DNA of 64,000 bases from Ziziphus jujuba (GCF_031755915.1 NC_083386.1:11904001-11968000); one strand, 5' to 3'. Positions 37,452 through 50,016 are shown, numbered from the stretch's first letter. Made by a program: numbers and translations. Notes: generated by a model from the sequence alone, not told the origin.

Positions 37452-40400
37452 CGATGAAGAATTTTGGGTATATGGGCGGGTGTTCTGAAAAGTTTGTTGA
37501 TTTGTAGAATTTTTCACTTATTTTCTGATATTTAAAGCGTGACAATTGTGGTTTGGAGATTGAATTTACCATTTCCAATAAAAAATAAAAAAGCTGAAAG
37601 AAAAAGTACAACGGTTTTGGATACTGCGAGAGTGCATATGTAAGAAAAAATAAATAAATAAATTGGCTTTGTTTCATAATTCAATGTGATTTTGAATAGA
37701 ATTATTTTTGTGGGTGCTATTCCGCTTCCACTGGGAGTACTAGCTAGTGTTTTTATATATTCCACTATTGGTGGTACATTGTTTGGGTCCCTAGAATGTA
37801 GGCTTTGGGGTCCAATTGCATATGGGGTCTTTGTTTTCGTATAAGCTTGATTCCTGGTTGTTATTCACCAAAATAAATTTAAAAAATTAAATAAAAAAAG
37901 ACCCCCGGTATTTTACATTTTTGAATATTGTTGCCAAGAATTTTCTACATTATCCAGTTTTCTTACTATTCAATCACCCATTGTTCTTTTGGATTTATTT
38001 ATAAGGCTTAATTTTATTGAGCTCATGGTTTGGCCTAAATACGTACACATAGCCAACATCACTATCAAAATTTGTTATTTGCCGTTAATAGTCATCTGTT
38101 AGATTAAACGGTTGACAAGGTATGAACGATTTTTTATATAATTTTATTTCAACTTAAAACTTTTTAGAAAAGTCTTAGATGGATTAGGGGCGTGGAAGGC
38201 TTTGTCATACCCTTCTGACGAATTTTCAAACAATAATGGTGGTAAGGTGCATTTAGGCCTTATGTTGGGGAGTTAAAAAAAAAAAGAAAATATATATATA
38301 TATATATATATGCATTTTTTCTCTCTATTTATGAAATCCCCATTTTTTATGGGAAAATTAAAAAAAAAAATTGTCTTTTAACATACCTCTAAACCAAATA
38401 TAATTGGATTTTACAGAAATAAAATTATGAAGAAAAATAATAATATAGAAAAGAAGAAAACGAATATGTTCTGGAGGTTTTACTTTCCTATGAAAACAAT
38501 TGGAACTTTGATATTTTTTGAGTAAAATTTACATATCATCTTCACAAAGCAAAAGGTCTTTTATTTAATTAGTCACACAAAAAAAAAGCGGGCCTTTCTT
38601 AATTGGGCTTGATTTGTAATATTGATGGGTGTGTTGTGTCCGGTCTCGTTATTGAGCTTTACTGCTCCTTCATGTTGCAATGAAAAATCCATTTGATTAG
38701 CAAACAGTGGAAAAATCCCACTCTCCATCCATCATCAATGGATCATTCGAGGCGGATAATATGTATATATTTTTTAATAAAAAGGTTAAAACCAAAAAAG
38801 TCTTATATTTAATTGTTACATAGATAATATAATATAATAAATCACTTATAATTTAACACTTTAACAAATATTTTCTAGGTTGAAAAAAAAATACAAATAT
38901 TTTGTAAAGTTGTATATTTTTTTATTTATTTTGAAGTTGTATAAAATTATACATTATTCAATTTTCATTGGATATGATTATTGAAAATTACAAAAATGAT
39001 GTTGACATAACGGTTATTACGTGAAAAGGATTGAGAATGTGCACAACTTATATTCAGGAGTTCAATGAGCCGTGGGCTTCTATAGGAATTTTTTTTTTTT
39101 TTTTTTTTTTTTTTTGGGGGTGAAAATAGGCCTCTATTGGATTTATATGCCCTTTCAAGATTCAAAAAGAGAAGGGAGATATGAAATCTATGGTGAAGTA
39201 AAGCTTATTCCGTGGACTTTACTATTCCTAAATTTTAGACAAAGACCATTCCTAAATTTGTTGGCAGCAATAGACTCTTGAAATATTTCCATGCAAAACT
39301 AGGGTTGGGGACATTGTTTGGTCATAATTAATTAATGCTAAATAAATTTCTTAACCTTTTTTCTCAATTTACTATAAGATATAGTTTCAAAGGTCCAATC
39401 ATTTTCTTCTAGCTTAAGATTAAACTTTTTAACTTTTTTATCATTTTATTATAAAATATAGTATTAAAAGTTCTATCGTTTTCTTTTAGCTTAAGTTTAT
39501 TATGCTCTATCAAATGAAATTGGTTCAATTAGTAAGTCATTTACACCAATAATTGGAATGTCATAAATTCAAAACACAAAGATAAAAAAGAAAAATTATT
39601 GTAAATGATAAAAAAGAAAGTCATCATGCTCTTTTCTTTTCTTTTTTTTCTTTTATTATTAGCAATGAAAAATCAAGTTGAGTTTTCTTAACTATAAAGG
39701 CATGAAGAGAAAGATAAAGGAAAATAAAAAGCAGAAGTTGTTTTCTTTGCGCTTAATTTAGTATTTTTAAACTATAGCACTTGCATGAATTTCTTGGAAA
39801 AAACTGATGAAGAATCAATGGTAAGTAAAAGTCAATATGGTGAAGTAAAGCTTATTCCTTGGACTTGACTATTCCTAAATTCTAAAAAAAATCTATTCCT
39901 AAATTTTTTTTCCATTCAAAACTAGGGTTGGGGACGTTGTTTGGTCATAGTTAATTAATGCTAAATAAACTCATTAACTTTCATATCATTTTATTATAAG
40001 ATATAATTTCAAAGGTCCTATCATTTTCTTTTACCCTAAGGTTAAACTCTTTAACATTTTTATCATTTTATTATAAGATATAGTTTTAAAGGTCCCATCA
40101 TTTTCTTCTAGCTTAAGATTACTATACTCTATCAATTGAAGTTAACTAAATTGATATACATTTTACATTTATGATTAGGAGGTAGTAGATAAATGAAAAT
40201 GAAAAAATGATTATAAATTATTATAAATGATAAAAAAAAAATTATTATGCTCTTTTTTTGGTATTCCTTTTATTATTAGCAATGAACAATCAAGTTGAGT
40301 CTTCTTAACTGTAAAAGAATGAAGAGAAAGATAAAGGAGAATAAAAAGCAGAAATTGTCTTCTTAGTGCTTAATTTAGTATTTGGACACTGTAGCATTTG

Positions 40401-40710
40401 CATGAATTTCTCGTAAAAACTGATGAAGACTCAATGGTAACTAAAATTCAATGGTTTGGAGTTTGTCTGATCCATTCAGGAGCATTCCAATATCTGAAAT
40501 TATTTTTTTCTTAATTTCTTTGTGATTAGTTTAGTATTTTGGAACTATATCAGTCACATGAATTTCTTGGCAATTAAACTGATCATGAATCACTGGTAAG
40601 TAAAAATTCAATGGTTTGGAGATTTTATGGTCCATTCAGGACCATGAATGTCTGAAATTATATATTTATCTATTTATTTTTTAATTGGAAACATATTGAT
40701 TTTATTCCCT
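37452..40710. other. Intergenic: 5' flank of UGT copy 5
   Basis: No gene. Matches 21960-25150 of the left duplicate. 39193-40450 contains a tandem duplication of 648 bp offset (TGAAGTAAAGCTTATTCC at 39193 and 39841), not present in the left copy. T-rich and G-rich runs at about 39090-39120 replace the GT microsatellite of the partner. Confidence 0.55.
39193..40470. repeat. Tandem duplication, 648-bp offset
   Basis: Two consecutive copies share GTGAAGTAAAGCTTATTCC, ACTAGGGTTGGGGAC, CAAAGGTCC and GAAGAGAAAGATAAAGGA in the same order. The partner region in the left duplicate (about 24290-24900) has one copy, so the event followed the segmental duplication or was lost on the other side. Confidence 0.75.
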
Positions 40711-40815
40711 TTTTTTTTTGCGCTATGCCCCCGGACATTCCCGACCCCCCCCCCAAGACTCGACCCAGCGTCCACTGGCCGGGGCTGTGTGTGCTCTAAC
40801 CACTGAGCTGGACCT
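40711..40815 (-). mobile_element. tRNA-derived SINE-like insertion, about 105 bp
   Basis: On the minus strand the element starts CCAGCTCAGTGGTTAGAGCA, a good tRNA A box, and has GGGTCGAGTCTTG, a degenerate B box, 40 or so bases later. It then has a GC-rich tail and ends in an A10 run. The left duplicate (about 25137-25150) lacks it, having an uninterrupted AAGGTCCACAATC join, so it is a real insertion. It is short for a plant SINE and may be a truncated or minimal one. Target duplication is not clear. Confidence 0.65.
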
Positions 40816-41738
40816 GGTATGATTGTAAATTGATTGAATTGATTGGATGACAGTGAACTGAGATACGAATCTTAGTACTAACGCCCTGAATTTCAACTAA
40901 CCTTTACCAAAAAATAAAAAAGAATTAATTGTATTTTAGTACATATATTTTAATCTCATTGTACGTTGAATCTTTTGAATTTAAAACTTTCACATCGAAT
41001 TTTTAATTTTTAATTTATTTTATATTAATTAAAATTTTAAATTGGCTAACAAAAGTTTAAAAATTAAAAATAAAATGAACTAATTTTTTCATTAATCAAT
41101 TAATCTCTTTTTTCTTTCTCTTTTTTTTTTTGTTTATCTTATTTATAAATTGGAAAAACCAGTTAATTTTTTCAATATTTAAACTTTCAATTTAAGACTC
41201 GATGTGAAACATTTTAAATTCTAAAATCTTATATATAATTTAACCAAAACACAAAGTATTAAAGTACAGTATCCTACAATTAATTAAGAATGTAAAAAAT
41301 GCTTAAAAAAATACATATAACAAATTAATAAAATGTTAGAATTAAAGTACAGTATCCTACAATTAATTAAGAATGTAAACAATGCTTAAGAAAAAATACA
41401 TATAATAAATTAGTAAAATGTTAATTTGATTATACATTTACTTTTCACAAATATATAGATATAGTCAGACTCAAATAAGTTTTTAAACGAAAAAATAACA
41501 TGAGATCTTCTTTTTTCAGTCGTTGGATTGTATCCAAGGATAAAATTTAAAATTATATTTATCTATCATCAGTTTCCAATAGAATTTACTTTTTTTTAAA
41601 TAGGATTTTAGTACATCACTAAATCTATATTTGATTACTTTTTAAATTTTAAATCCTAATACTCCATGTAATCTAATAATTATCAAAGGTGAACTTTAGT
41701 TTAATAAAGTAAAATAGATCTCACTTGAGACTGATTTA

Positions 41739-41791
<53 letters not shown>

Positions 41792-41829
41792 AAACAACAA
41801 ATAATAAGTGATGTTTAATTAGAGCAGCT
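40816..41829. other. Intergenic, right duplicate
   Basis: No gene. Matches about 25150-25790. 41258-41423 is an 83-bp tandem duplication (ATTAAAGTACAGTATCCTAC twice). 41743-41788 is a long (TA)n tract. Confidence 0.6.
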
Positions 41830-42658
41830 TGTTATGGTAAAAATAAGCTCAAGACATATGGCACGATCATCACCGCTCATCTTCAAGATCAATAAATATG
41901 GTAGTGATGACAGTTAACTAAACGAAGGGTCTCATTTACTCAACCAGCAATTGGTCTCATCTATTGACCAATGTTGATCTTGTCTACTCGATTAAGTATT
42001 GACCTCGTTTACTGATCAATGATTGATCTTGTCTACTTGATCAGGAATTGACTCACAATTACTAGATATAATTTCTACTATGGATATCAAGAGTGTCAAA
42101 TAGCGAAGTCTTTATACACTTAAAATTCGAATGACAATAAATACGATCTGTGTTTATATTGATTATCTTTTACTTAAATAATACGGTATCTAAAGATAAC
42201 AAATAATATATTATGATTTTTTCATGATTTGAACTATATGATTCGATGAATTCAAATTCAAATGGCACTATCATCCTCAAAGGTTAAGATGCTACTATAA
42301 ATAATTCTTATTTCTGTAAGAATTATACAATCTAAAAATTTTCTCTATTATCTATTTTACTAAACACTATAGTCAATTTATGACTTAAATATCATTGTAC
42401 CTTTGCCAAGTACCATATTTGTACCCAAGGTTTAACTTTGCATTTGATTGCCGGTTAGTAATTTGATAGTGACAAGGAGCAATTGAATATTGGTCGACTG
42501 GATAGACCAACGATCGGTTAGACAATGAGTAGCAGATATGACGCACCAATGTCAATTCAATGATCGGCTAGAAAGACAATTAGTCGATTTGACGAACCGA
42601 TGATTAGTAAGATGATCAAATTAAAAGAGATATTGGAGGATGAATTTTTGCATCAACA
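41830..42658. mobile_element. Solo LTR, 829 bp, with 5-bp target duplication
   Basis: Starts TGTTATGG and ends CATCAACA (TG...CA with TGTT/AACA inverted ends). It is flanked by a perfect 5-bp duplication CAGCT at 41825-41829 and 42659-42663. The left duplicate at about 25788 has the uninterrupted site GCAGCTTATGCAAG. Inside, a TATA-like ACTATAAATAAT at about 42292-42304 would fit an LTR promoter on the plus strand. There is no internal retroelement coding, so this is the product of LTR-LTR recombination. Confidence 0.88.
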
Positions 42659-42663
42659 CAGCT

Positions 42664-42906
42664 TATGCAAGCTAATCCTATATATGGAGCTTAATTACTG
42701 TTATTTTATTTGTATGATTCTTATTCATTTATTTGTGTTTTCTTTTTCCTAAAATGAAAGAATTATTAAGTTGAAGAAAACATGAAAAGCTAACCTAAAA
42801 TCCTTGATGAACAAGTTACATGCACCATAAGCAATTTTTGTGTTTTTTTTTTAGCGAATACGCATTTTGATATATGGTGGAAGACGAATTAATCGACATG
42901 GATTGT

Positions 42907-42943
<37 letters not shown>

Positions 42944-44008
42944 TGATTAATGGGAGAGGAGATTTTATCACCAAGCCTTAAACCCAAATTTAGAAGATTA
43001 TCATTGATAATCATTGTGAACTAGGCAATTACAAAAGGATTTCTCCATATATATATATAGGTAATTTCTATATCTCGTTAAAGTATAACTTTAGACTTAG
43101 ATATATTATTTTTTCCCTGAAAAAGCAAATGAAAATTTCTTTTTTTTTCTTTTTTTTTTTTCCCCCTCATTCGTGCTCTTTCTGGGTAATGTCCAAAAGA
43201 GAAAGTAACATATGTTCATGGAATTGAATGGAAATCTTCCATGGGGGAATTTCTACATATAGAGAGAATTTGGTCAGTGGATTATTTATATGCTTATAAT
43301 ATTTTCTTCATAAAGAAAAATGGAAATTATTTGGCAGCAATATCTCTTTCACACATTGTTTCATATGCAGTTTTTTTCTTCATGAATTGCTTAAACATAT
43401 GTCAATACCAACCAATAAGTTTAAACCTTTGTTCATTTTTTTTTTTTTTTTGGGGAGGGAGGGCTTTTTCTTGATAGGTTAACTGCAGTTTAGTACAATG
43501 TATTTTTTTTTAGATTAAACATTAAGCCTTCAAATTGAAAACGTTTTTTATTGAAGGAGTAGACTATGCACACAGGACATGACAACCAAAAGATTTTTTT
43601 CTCTTTATTTTGTTTAATTATTTAACTATAAAGATTATTCAAAAAAACATATTAAGATTATCAAAAGATAATTATTACGTATATAATATATTGTTTGGTT
43701 ATATCTTAGAATTTTCTTTTCCCCAAAATTAACAATTCTATTGTTGGTTGTCATTGTTTTATTTAAAATTCTAAACCATAAAAGGAAATAAACACTAAAT
43801 GATAAGTGAGAGTTGTGTCCAATTTAACAATAATGATATGGATAAAACTAAATTTTTGAATTAAATTTATTGAAATAGCACAATTTGGTTAACCCAAATT
43901 GAGATGCCCAAATTCTAACGAAATGGGAGAATATACTTTTGTCCATTCATAAACACCACATAAATATTCATAACTATAACACGAAAATAATTGTAAATAT
44001 TAATTAAG

Positions 44009-44044
<36 letters not shown>

Positions 44045-46695
44045 GTGTTATTCTATAGTAAGAAATTGGCAATTTTTTAATGTATGAACATTAAAAAAGA
44101 AGAAGATAATTTTAAAAAATTATTATCAATATTATCAACAAAAATTACTATTTCTTAAAAAATCATTGTCTTTTTTAATTTCCACCAGCTATAAAAGTAC
44201 AGGAATGTCCGCATCATAAAATATCCATATATATACATAAAGTACAGGGATGTTTGTACCATAGAATATATATATATATATATATATAACTTATCTATCT
44301 TTATTTAATTTGGAAAAAGGAAATAAAAATATGAATTTTTCTATGTGAAAAGTATAATATTCCTCATTTATATTGCAAACAAAAATTCCCAACTTTACAT
44401 CAAGATTTTGTAAATCAATTTTTCTGAAATTAATGCTACAAAATTTCAAACATATAATGATAGCTCGAGTTCATTGATCACGTTATTTAATAATTTCATT
44501 GTATTTAATTTTGATAGAGACTCCTTCAGGTGAATTGCTGGTTCATTTTATAAATAGTGGGTTTGATAATATAATATCACTCATACTAAAGTTATAGTAT
44601 TTAAGATACCAACCAATATATACCATTACTAAATCTATATATAAATATATATCTGCCCTACATTGCTTTTCAGTACGTATTTATTTATTTTGTGAAAAAT
44701 ATAAATATGATATTATATATTTAAAATTTAAAGCATGAAAATAACAAAATTCAATATAATACATCATATATATATATATATATATATAACCAGTCATGAT
44801 ATTCTAATTTTAATTAGAGTACCATGTAAATCAGTTAGGAGAAATTGATCACTTGCATTTTAGGCTGATTTTTTTAAACTGATTTTACTAGCATTTCAAT
44901 CTGACTTTTTTATACTTTTTTATACTGGATTTTGATTTTATCAAATAGGAATATCCTCATTAAATAATTATTATACATATATATATATATATGTCATTTT
45001 TAAAGATATTCTTAGTTAATTGATTAAGGGCTAATTTATCAGTTTGTTTTTGTAAACAGAAGGTAGTCTATCTTTAAGAGTAAAGCGTGTTTGCATTTGG
45101 TGGGTGCTCTCAAAGCCTCAGAAAATTTGTTTCTTTGAAATGATTAAAGGCAGCGGTGCCTTTGGAAGGAAACAACTTTAATAAGAAGACTTTTGGGCTG
45201 TCAAATGAGGTAAGCCTCCCTTGTCTCTCTATCAAACTCTGAGAATCAAAATGCAACCACTCTTTCTTTCTTTCTTTTTATCTTTTTTCTTTTCTTTATA
45301 ACCAAACACTCACCAAAACCGCACATATGAATTTATGGGGCCACTTTCCAACCAATGCTTATTTGACACCTCATATATATATATATATGATTAAAATATG
45401 CTTATATTCTTTGAAGGCTACTCGGTGTGGTGCCCATCTATATGCTGACAATGCTAATTGGTGTTCATTAGCTAATTGTTCGAGTTGTCCATGGCGCTAA
45501 TTTGTGAACGTTAATTAAGCCTTAAATGTCACTATTGATAATCATTATAAATGAGATTCATATTTTAATATATAGATTACTACTTTGTTGCGTTTAAATT
45601 ACTTTTAATTTTTTAAAACTGAAAACCTATATAAAAGAGAACTCATATTACAAACCAATTAATTATTAACAAATCTACATGGATCCATTTAAAATGGTTA
45701 TGTGTCACTGTAACAAATAATATTTTTATTTGCAACTAAAAGACCTTAGCCAGTTCGATGTAAAGACTTTCAACAAGTGGGTATAATTATGATAATAGGA
45801 AACATATTAACTTCTTGGTTTGGGCAACTTCTATACGGAGGTCAGTATAAGGAAGGACCACCTTCTCTGTTTGTTAGCTTATATGCCATATATAGTGAGT
45901 AAATAATTTTACTAGTCCAAAATCTTCTGCTTGCACATGTTATGCTTTTGAAACTTGTTTTTTGAAGAGAGTTCTAATTAATTGATTTATGCTTCCGGAT
46001 TTATAAAAAAATTTGCGAAACAGAGAGAATTTGATGCCATGCAGAGCTCTTTGTTGTTTATGTAATTCAATAATTCATGAACTGAGAGTTATTGATTATT
46101 TTCAGAAGTTCCTGTTGTTAAATATTTGTAATAAACTGGATACTAAGTGTTGACAGAAAAATGCCAAGCATACCAAATTTATGGATCCCAAAATTTTCAA
46201 TGATATGACAAGTGTTTGGAAAAGATTTAGAAAGCCAAAAATTGAAATATATAAATAATATGTTTGAAGGATTTCATTTTTATTTCTTTTTATTCTTCGT
46301 CTGGTGAGGTAAACAACAATTGCAAGAAGGCAGTTGAGAACTCCAGCCTAACAATCACCTTTTCAGTAATAATAGATCTATATCCTTAGCAAAATAAATA
46401 AATAAATAAATAATAGTAATAATAGTACTAGATATATATAACTAACACAAATAAAGGCAAACACATAATAAATATAGCCCTTCTATTACTGGTTGGAATA
46501 GAATAAAGACTAATCATATTTATGCACTGCTCACTCTCTTTTTTGACTGTAAAATCTTTATTCCAAAAAAAATAATAATAATAAAAACTCAAATACTATT
46601 ATACCATCAAAAGCTCAAGATTGGTTTGTTGTGTACACAAACAAAACCTACCGCCACAACCAAAATCTAGTTTTTCTTTTTTCCCACAAAAATCC
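42664..46695. other. Long intergenic gap between UGT array and next gene
   Basis: 42664-43290 is the end of the segmental duplication (partner about 25790-26860). After that there is no similarity to the UGT units. (TA)n tracts occur at 44012-44040, 44267-44288, 44767-44789 and elsewhere. 45057-45230 is a less AT-rich block (AAGGCAGCGGTGCCTTTGG) of unknown nature with no frame. No gene supported. Confidence 0.6.
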
Positions 46696-47466
46696 ATGGA
46701 AGAAAAAGAGAAGAAGAAGAAGAAGATCAACAACCAAAACAAGAAGCAAAAACACCAGCACCCAAATGACCAGACCACAAAAACTTCAGATTTCTCTTTC
46801 AAACCCAGCTCTGATGTAAAAGGTATTCGTTTCGGCGGCCAATTCATTGTTAAATCCTTCACGATCCGTCGTGCTAGGCCTTTAGAACTCCTCCAACTCC
46901 TTTCTTTCCCACCCACAACAAGTACCACCGTACCCACACCCACACCCACACCCACCAACAACACCAACACCACAACCAACAACTACAGCGGCAATAAATC
47001 AAACACCAAGAACGCAAACAACCAAAAGCTTCCGTTCCCTTCAACCACAGCTTTCTTGCCCACAAACTTCACAATCTTAGCTCACCATGCCTGGCACACA
47101 CTCACTCTCGGGCTGGGAACCAAGAAATCCAAAGTCCTTCTCTTCGTGTTCGAAACCGAAAGCATGAAGGTTGCGGTAGACCGGGTTTGGCCGCCGGAGA
47201 TTCCGCTTGGCGAAGTGAACAAGAGGCTGATCAGGGGCTTGACTGGGTGCGAGATGGCTCGGTTCAAGTTTAGGAAAGGGTGTATAACTTTCTATGTATA
47301 TGCGGTTCGGCAAATTGGGAACTTGGGTTTCTCTTGTGCAGATGATCTAAGGACAATCTTGCAGTCTGTGGTTGCTCTCAACGATTTCTTGGACCACACT
47401 GCTATGCTTGCCATGCCAAACCAGAGAAGCATTAGCTATGCTCGTCCTGTAGCTATGGCTCACTAG
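46696..47466 (+). CDS. Plant protein of unknown function, intronless
   Basis: 256 residues from MEEKEKKKKK. An in-frame ATG at 46621 would add 25 residues, and the inner one is preferred because it begins the charged N-terminus. Residues 1-35 are Lys/Gln rich and disordered. 36-72 are ordered (SDVKGIRFGGQFIVKSF). 73-118 form a Thr/Pro/Asn-rich linker with a TPTPTPT run. 119-256 form a compact conserved-looking domain (FLPTNFTILAHHAWHTLTLG, KVLLFVFETESMKVAVDRVW, CITFYVYAVRQIGNLGFSCA, LRTILQSVVALNDFLDHTA). No signal peptide, membrane segment or known catalytic motif is visible. The sequence looks like a real gene by codon use and ordered domains. I do not recognise the family and assign no function. 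Confidence 0.75.
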   Translation: MEEKEKKKKKINNQNKKQKHQHPNDQTTKTSDFSFKPSSDVKGIRFGGQFIVKSFTIRRARPLELLQLLSFPPTTSTTVPTPTPTPTNNTNTTTNNYSGNKSNTKNANNQKLPFPSTTAFLPTNFTILAHHAWHTLTLGLGTKKSKVLLFVFETESMKVAVDRVWPPEIPLGEVNKRLIRGLTGCEMARFKFRKGCITFYVYAVRQIGNLGFSCADDLRTILQSVVALNDFLDHTAMLAMPNQRSISYARPVAMAH

Positions 47467-50016
47467 AAATTTTATTTTTTATTTTTTATTTTTTTATCAT
47501 TATGATGGGGAAATGGGAATTGGTTTATTAATTTGTTGGAGATCTTGTTTTTTGTTTTTTGTTTTTTGTTTTTTTGTTTTTTTTTTTTTTTTTCATTTTG
47601 GAAAATTGTATTTTAGTAGCAAATAATAGTTTTTCTACAGTTTTCTTCTACTACTATATATACAGTAAATTCTCAGAGCCTGAATCTCTGTTTCATTATA
47701 TGTTTGATGTGTCTGTTTTAATTGCAGTGCTGCATCACTTTAAATTGCAGTGCTGCATCATATGCTTCTTGATTATTCTCTGAAGATGAAGGTAAGTGTC
47801 ACAGATTAATTGAATTTGATTTTATTAAGGTAGATTTTTGTGTTTTATATATATATATATATATATATATTTATTTATTAACCATGAATATTCTATATGT
47901 GTTTTCTGTAAGAAGTGGTTAATTAATTCCACCTGCCTTTCAATTCTTTCTCTGTCATATTGATTTTAATTATTAGATAACACTTCTCCTTTACTTCTAC
48001 ATCATTTACATCTTTTTCTAAATTAACTACTCCTACCCACCTCATGATTTCAGCAATTTAGCAAACTAGTTTAAAATTTTATTTTTCGTTAAGTTTTTTA
48101 GACATATCTTTAGTGGATTGAGTTCATTTGAACTATAAAATGTATAACTTCATTTAGGCATATCTACCTACAAATCAGTCTCTTTCTCTCCATATGTATA
48201 TAGCTTTTTTAGCCATGAAACGGGCGCAGTGTCCAAGTTTTTAAGCAATATAAATTAAACCCACATTGACGTAGGCATAGTTTTATGAGTTGGATAATTT
48301 ATATATATAAGTTTTCAAATGGAAAAAGTTGCAAGGTTTAAATTTTTGTAGAATGTATTTATATCAAAACAAATGGATAATTTACAATTAGTTTGTTTTT
48401 TTAATATCTTTTTCTTCCCTTTTTTTTTTTTTTTTTTTTTTTTTTTGCGCTGAGTTTTTTTTCTTATTATCGTGAATGCATGAATTTATCCAAAACATCC
48501 ACTTTCCCTTCATCTGACACTGTTTTTTGGTAAATTGTGCCAAGATTTTAAACCCGTGAACCTAGTGTTTAAGTTACACCTGAAGCTCTCTTATTAATTT
48601 AGAACTCGCGCCTCAAATATTATATTAGAATATTTACATACTTTAAGATAAAATATTTTCTTGAAATCTTAAATCTTCCTCCTTTGGAAATAAACATTTA
48701 TGAACTCGAAAAGCTTTATTGTATTATATGATATATATCATAATATAATATCATCTTATTAGGGATAAACAAAGGGATGACCATACACATGATGCATGGA
48801 TGAATATGATGATAAAGATGATAAAAAGGGACTTTTTTTTTTTTTTTTTGGACGATTTTTTAAAATTTTTTTTGAAAAGAATTGTTTGGTAATGGAATGA
48901 TGGTAAAGCAGAAATGGGGTAGGGTGAAGGGCCAACCTCTTCCACCTTCAAAAAGCATTGTGGTCTAAAAAAGTGAGGAAAAGAAAAGAATACCATATAT
49001 ATATATATATATATGTATGTATATATATTTATTTATTTATTTTTGTGTCCTATATATTTTTTTCCTGTGGCTTTAATCATCCCTTGAGAATGGCCATGCT
49101 AGCTAACTTTTTCACATGAATCTTGGACATCTCTGTCCTGATATTACTGCAACTTTTGGGTAAACGAGCTTAAAGAATGTGTGCAATTTATAGGTATATG
49201 CGTGGGTTAATAAGTATGCAACTGTGCATTTGGTTGGACCAATATGTATATATATCTATTTATTTCTTTTCAGTATATGGTGTGTCGCACTGACAATGCA
49301 TCATAGGGTGTCACATGCTGTATACTGAAAAGAAAACTTATAAAATAGAAATAAGTGTTTTATCAAAAGTAATGGTACTATATGTAGGCTTTAATGTGAT
49401 TTTTAAACTTTGTTCTAAAAAAAAATATTTTTTTTAAACATGTTTTAAAACTTTATACATAGTTTTTTCATGTACAAGAAGAATTTGAGATGAGTTCTAC
49501 AAAAAAGTTAAAGTTTTCAACTATTATAAGATAAATATAAAAACTCTGGGGCAACATTTTTGTCAAATAATTATGATATATGTTGACATTTCTATGGGAC
49601 CAGGTGTGTTAGTTATTGGGATTGAGTTTGTTAAATTGTGTTGACAAAGTTAAATCGTACATTTATTTATGATCAATATCTTAATATTAATTACACAACA
49701 AACTTTATGTTATATTATTTAAAGGACCATATTTATTAATGTGTTTTTATTTTTATTTCTTTATTTTTAGAACACATTTTTTAATGAACCTAGATAACAC
49801 TGAAAATACATGCATCAAAACCTCTATATATAAGATTTCAAAGGGACAGAAACAATACAAGCTTGTAAGATGTTTACCATAACAAAAATAAAAAACAAGC
49901 TGGTAAAACCTCCAGAAAGAAAAGCTGTCGAAATGTATCAGTCAAAAGATCCTTTAAACGTAAGCGATCAATTGGGGTATAAAAAGTAAATTTCACATTA
50001 AAATACCAAAAAATAA
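47467..50016. other. Intergenic, with a hairpin at 49264-49336
   Basis: 47467-47800 is probably the 3' UTR of the upstream gene, with a T-rich tract at 47566-47593 and a 23-bp duplication (TTGCAGTGCTGCATCA) at about 47725-47762. The rest is AT-rich, with (TA)n at 47850-47871 and 48991-49015 and a T run at 48421-48446. No frame longer than about 80 codons has a motif. Confidence 0.5.
49264..49336. repeat. Perfect-armed hairpin of about 70 bp
   Basis: TTCTTTTCAGTATATGG is answered by CTGTATACTGAAAAGAA after about 35 bases, with a further TGTG/CACA pairing inside and a weaker A/T-rich extension outside. No mobile-element ends or target duplication is evident. It could be a MITE remnant or a small-RNA precursor; sequence alone does not decide. 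Confidence 0.5.
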
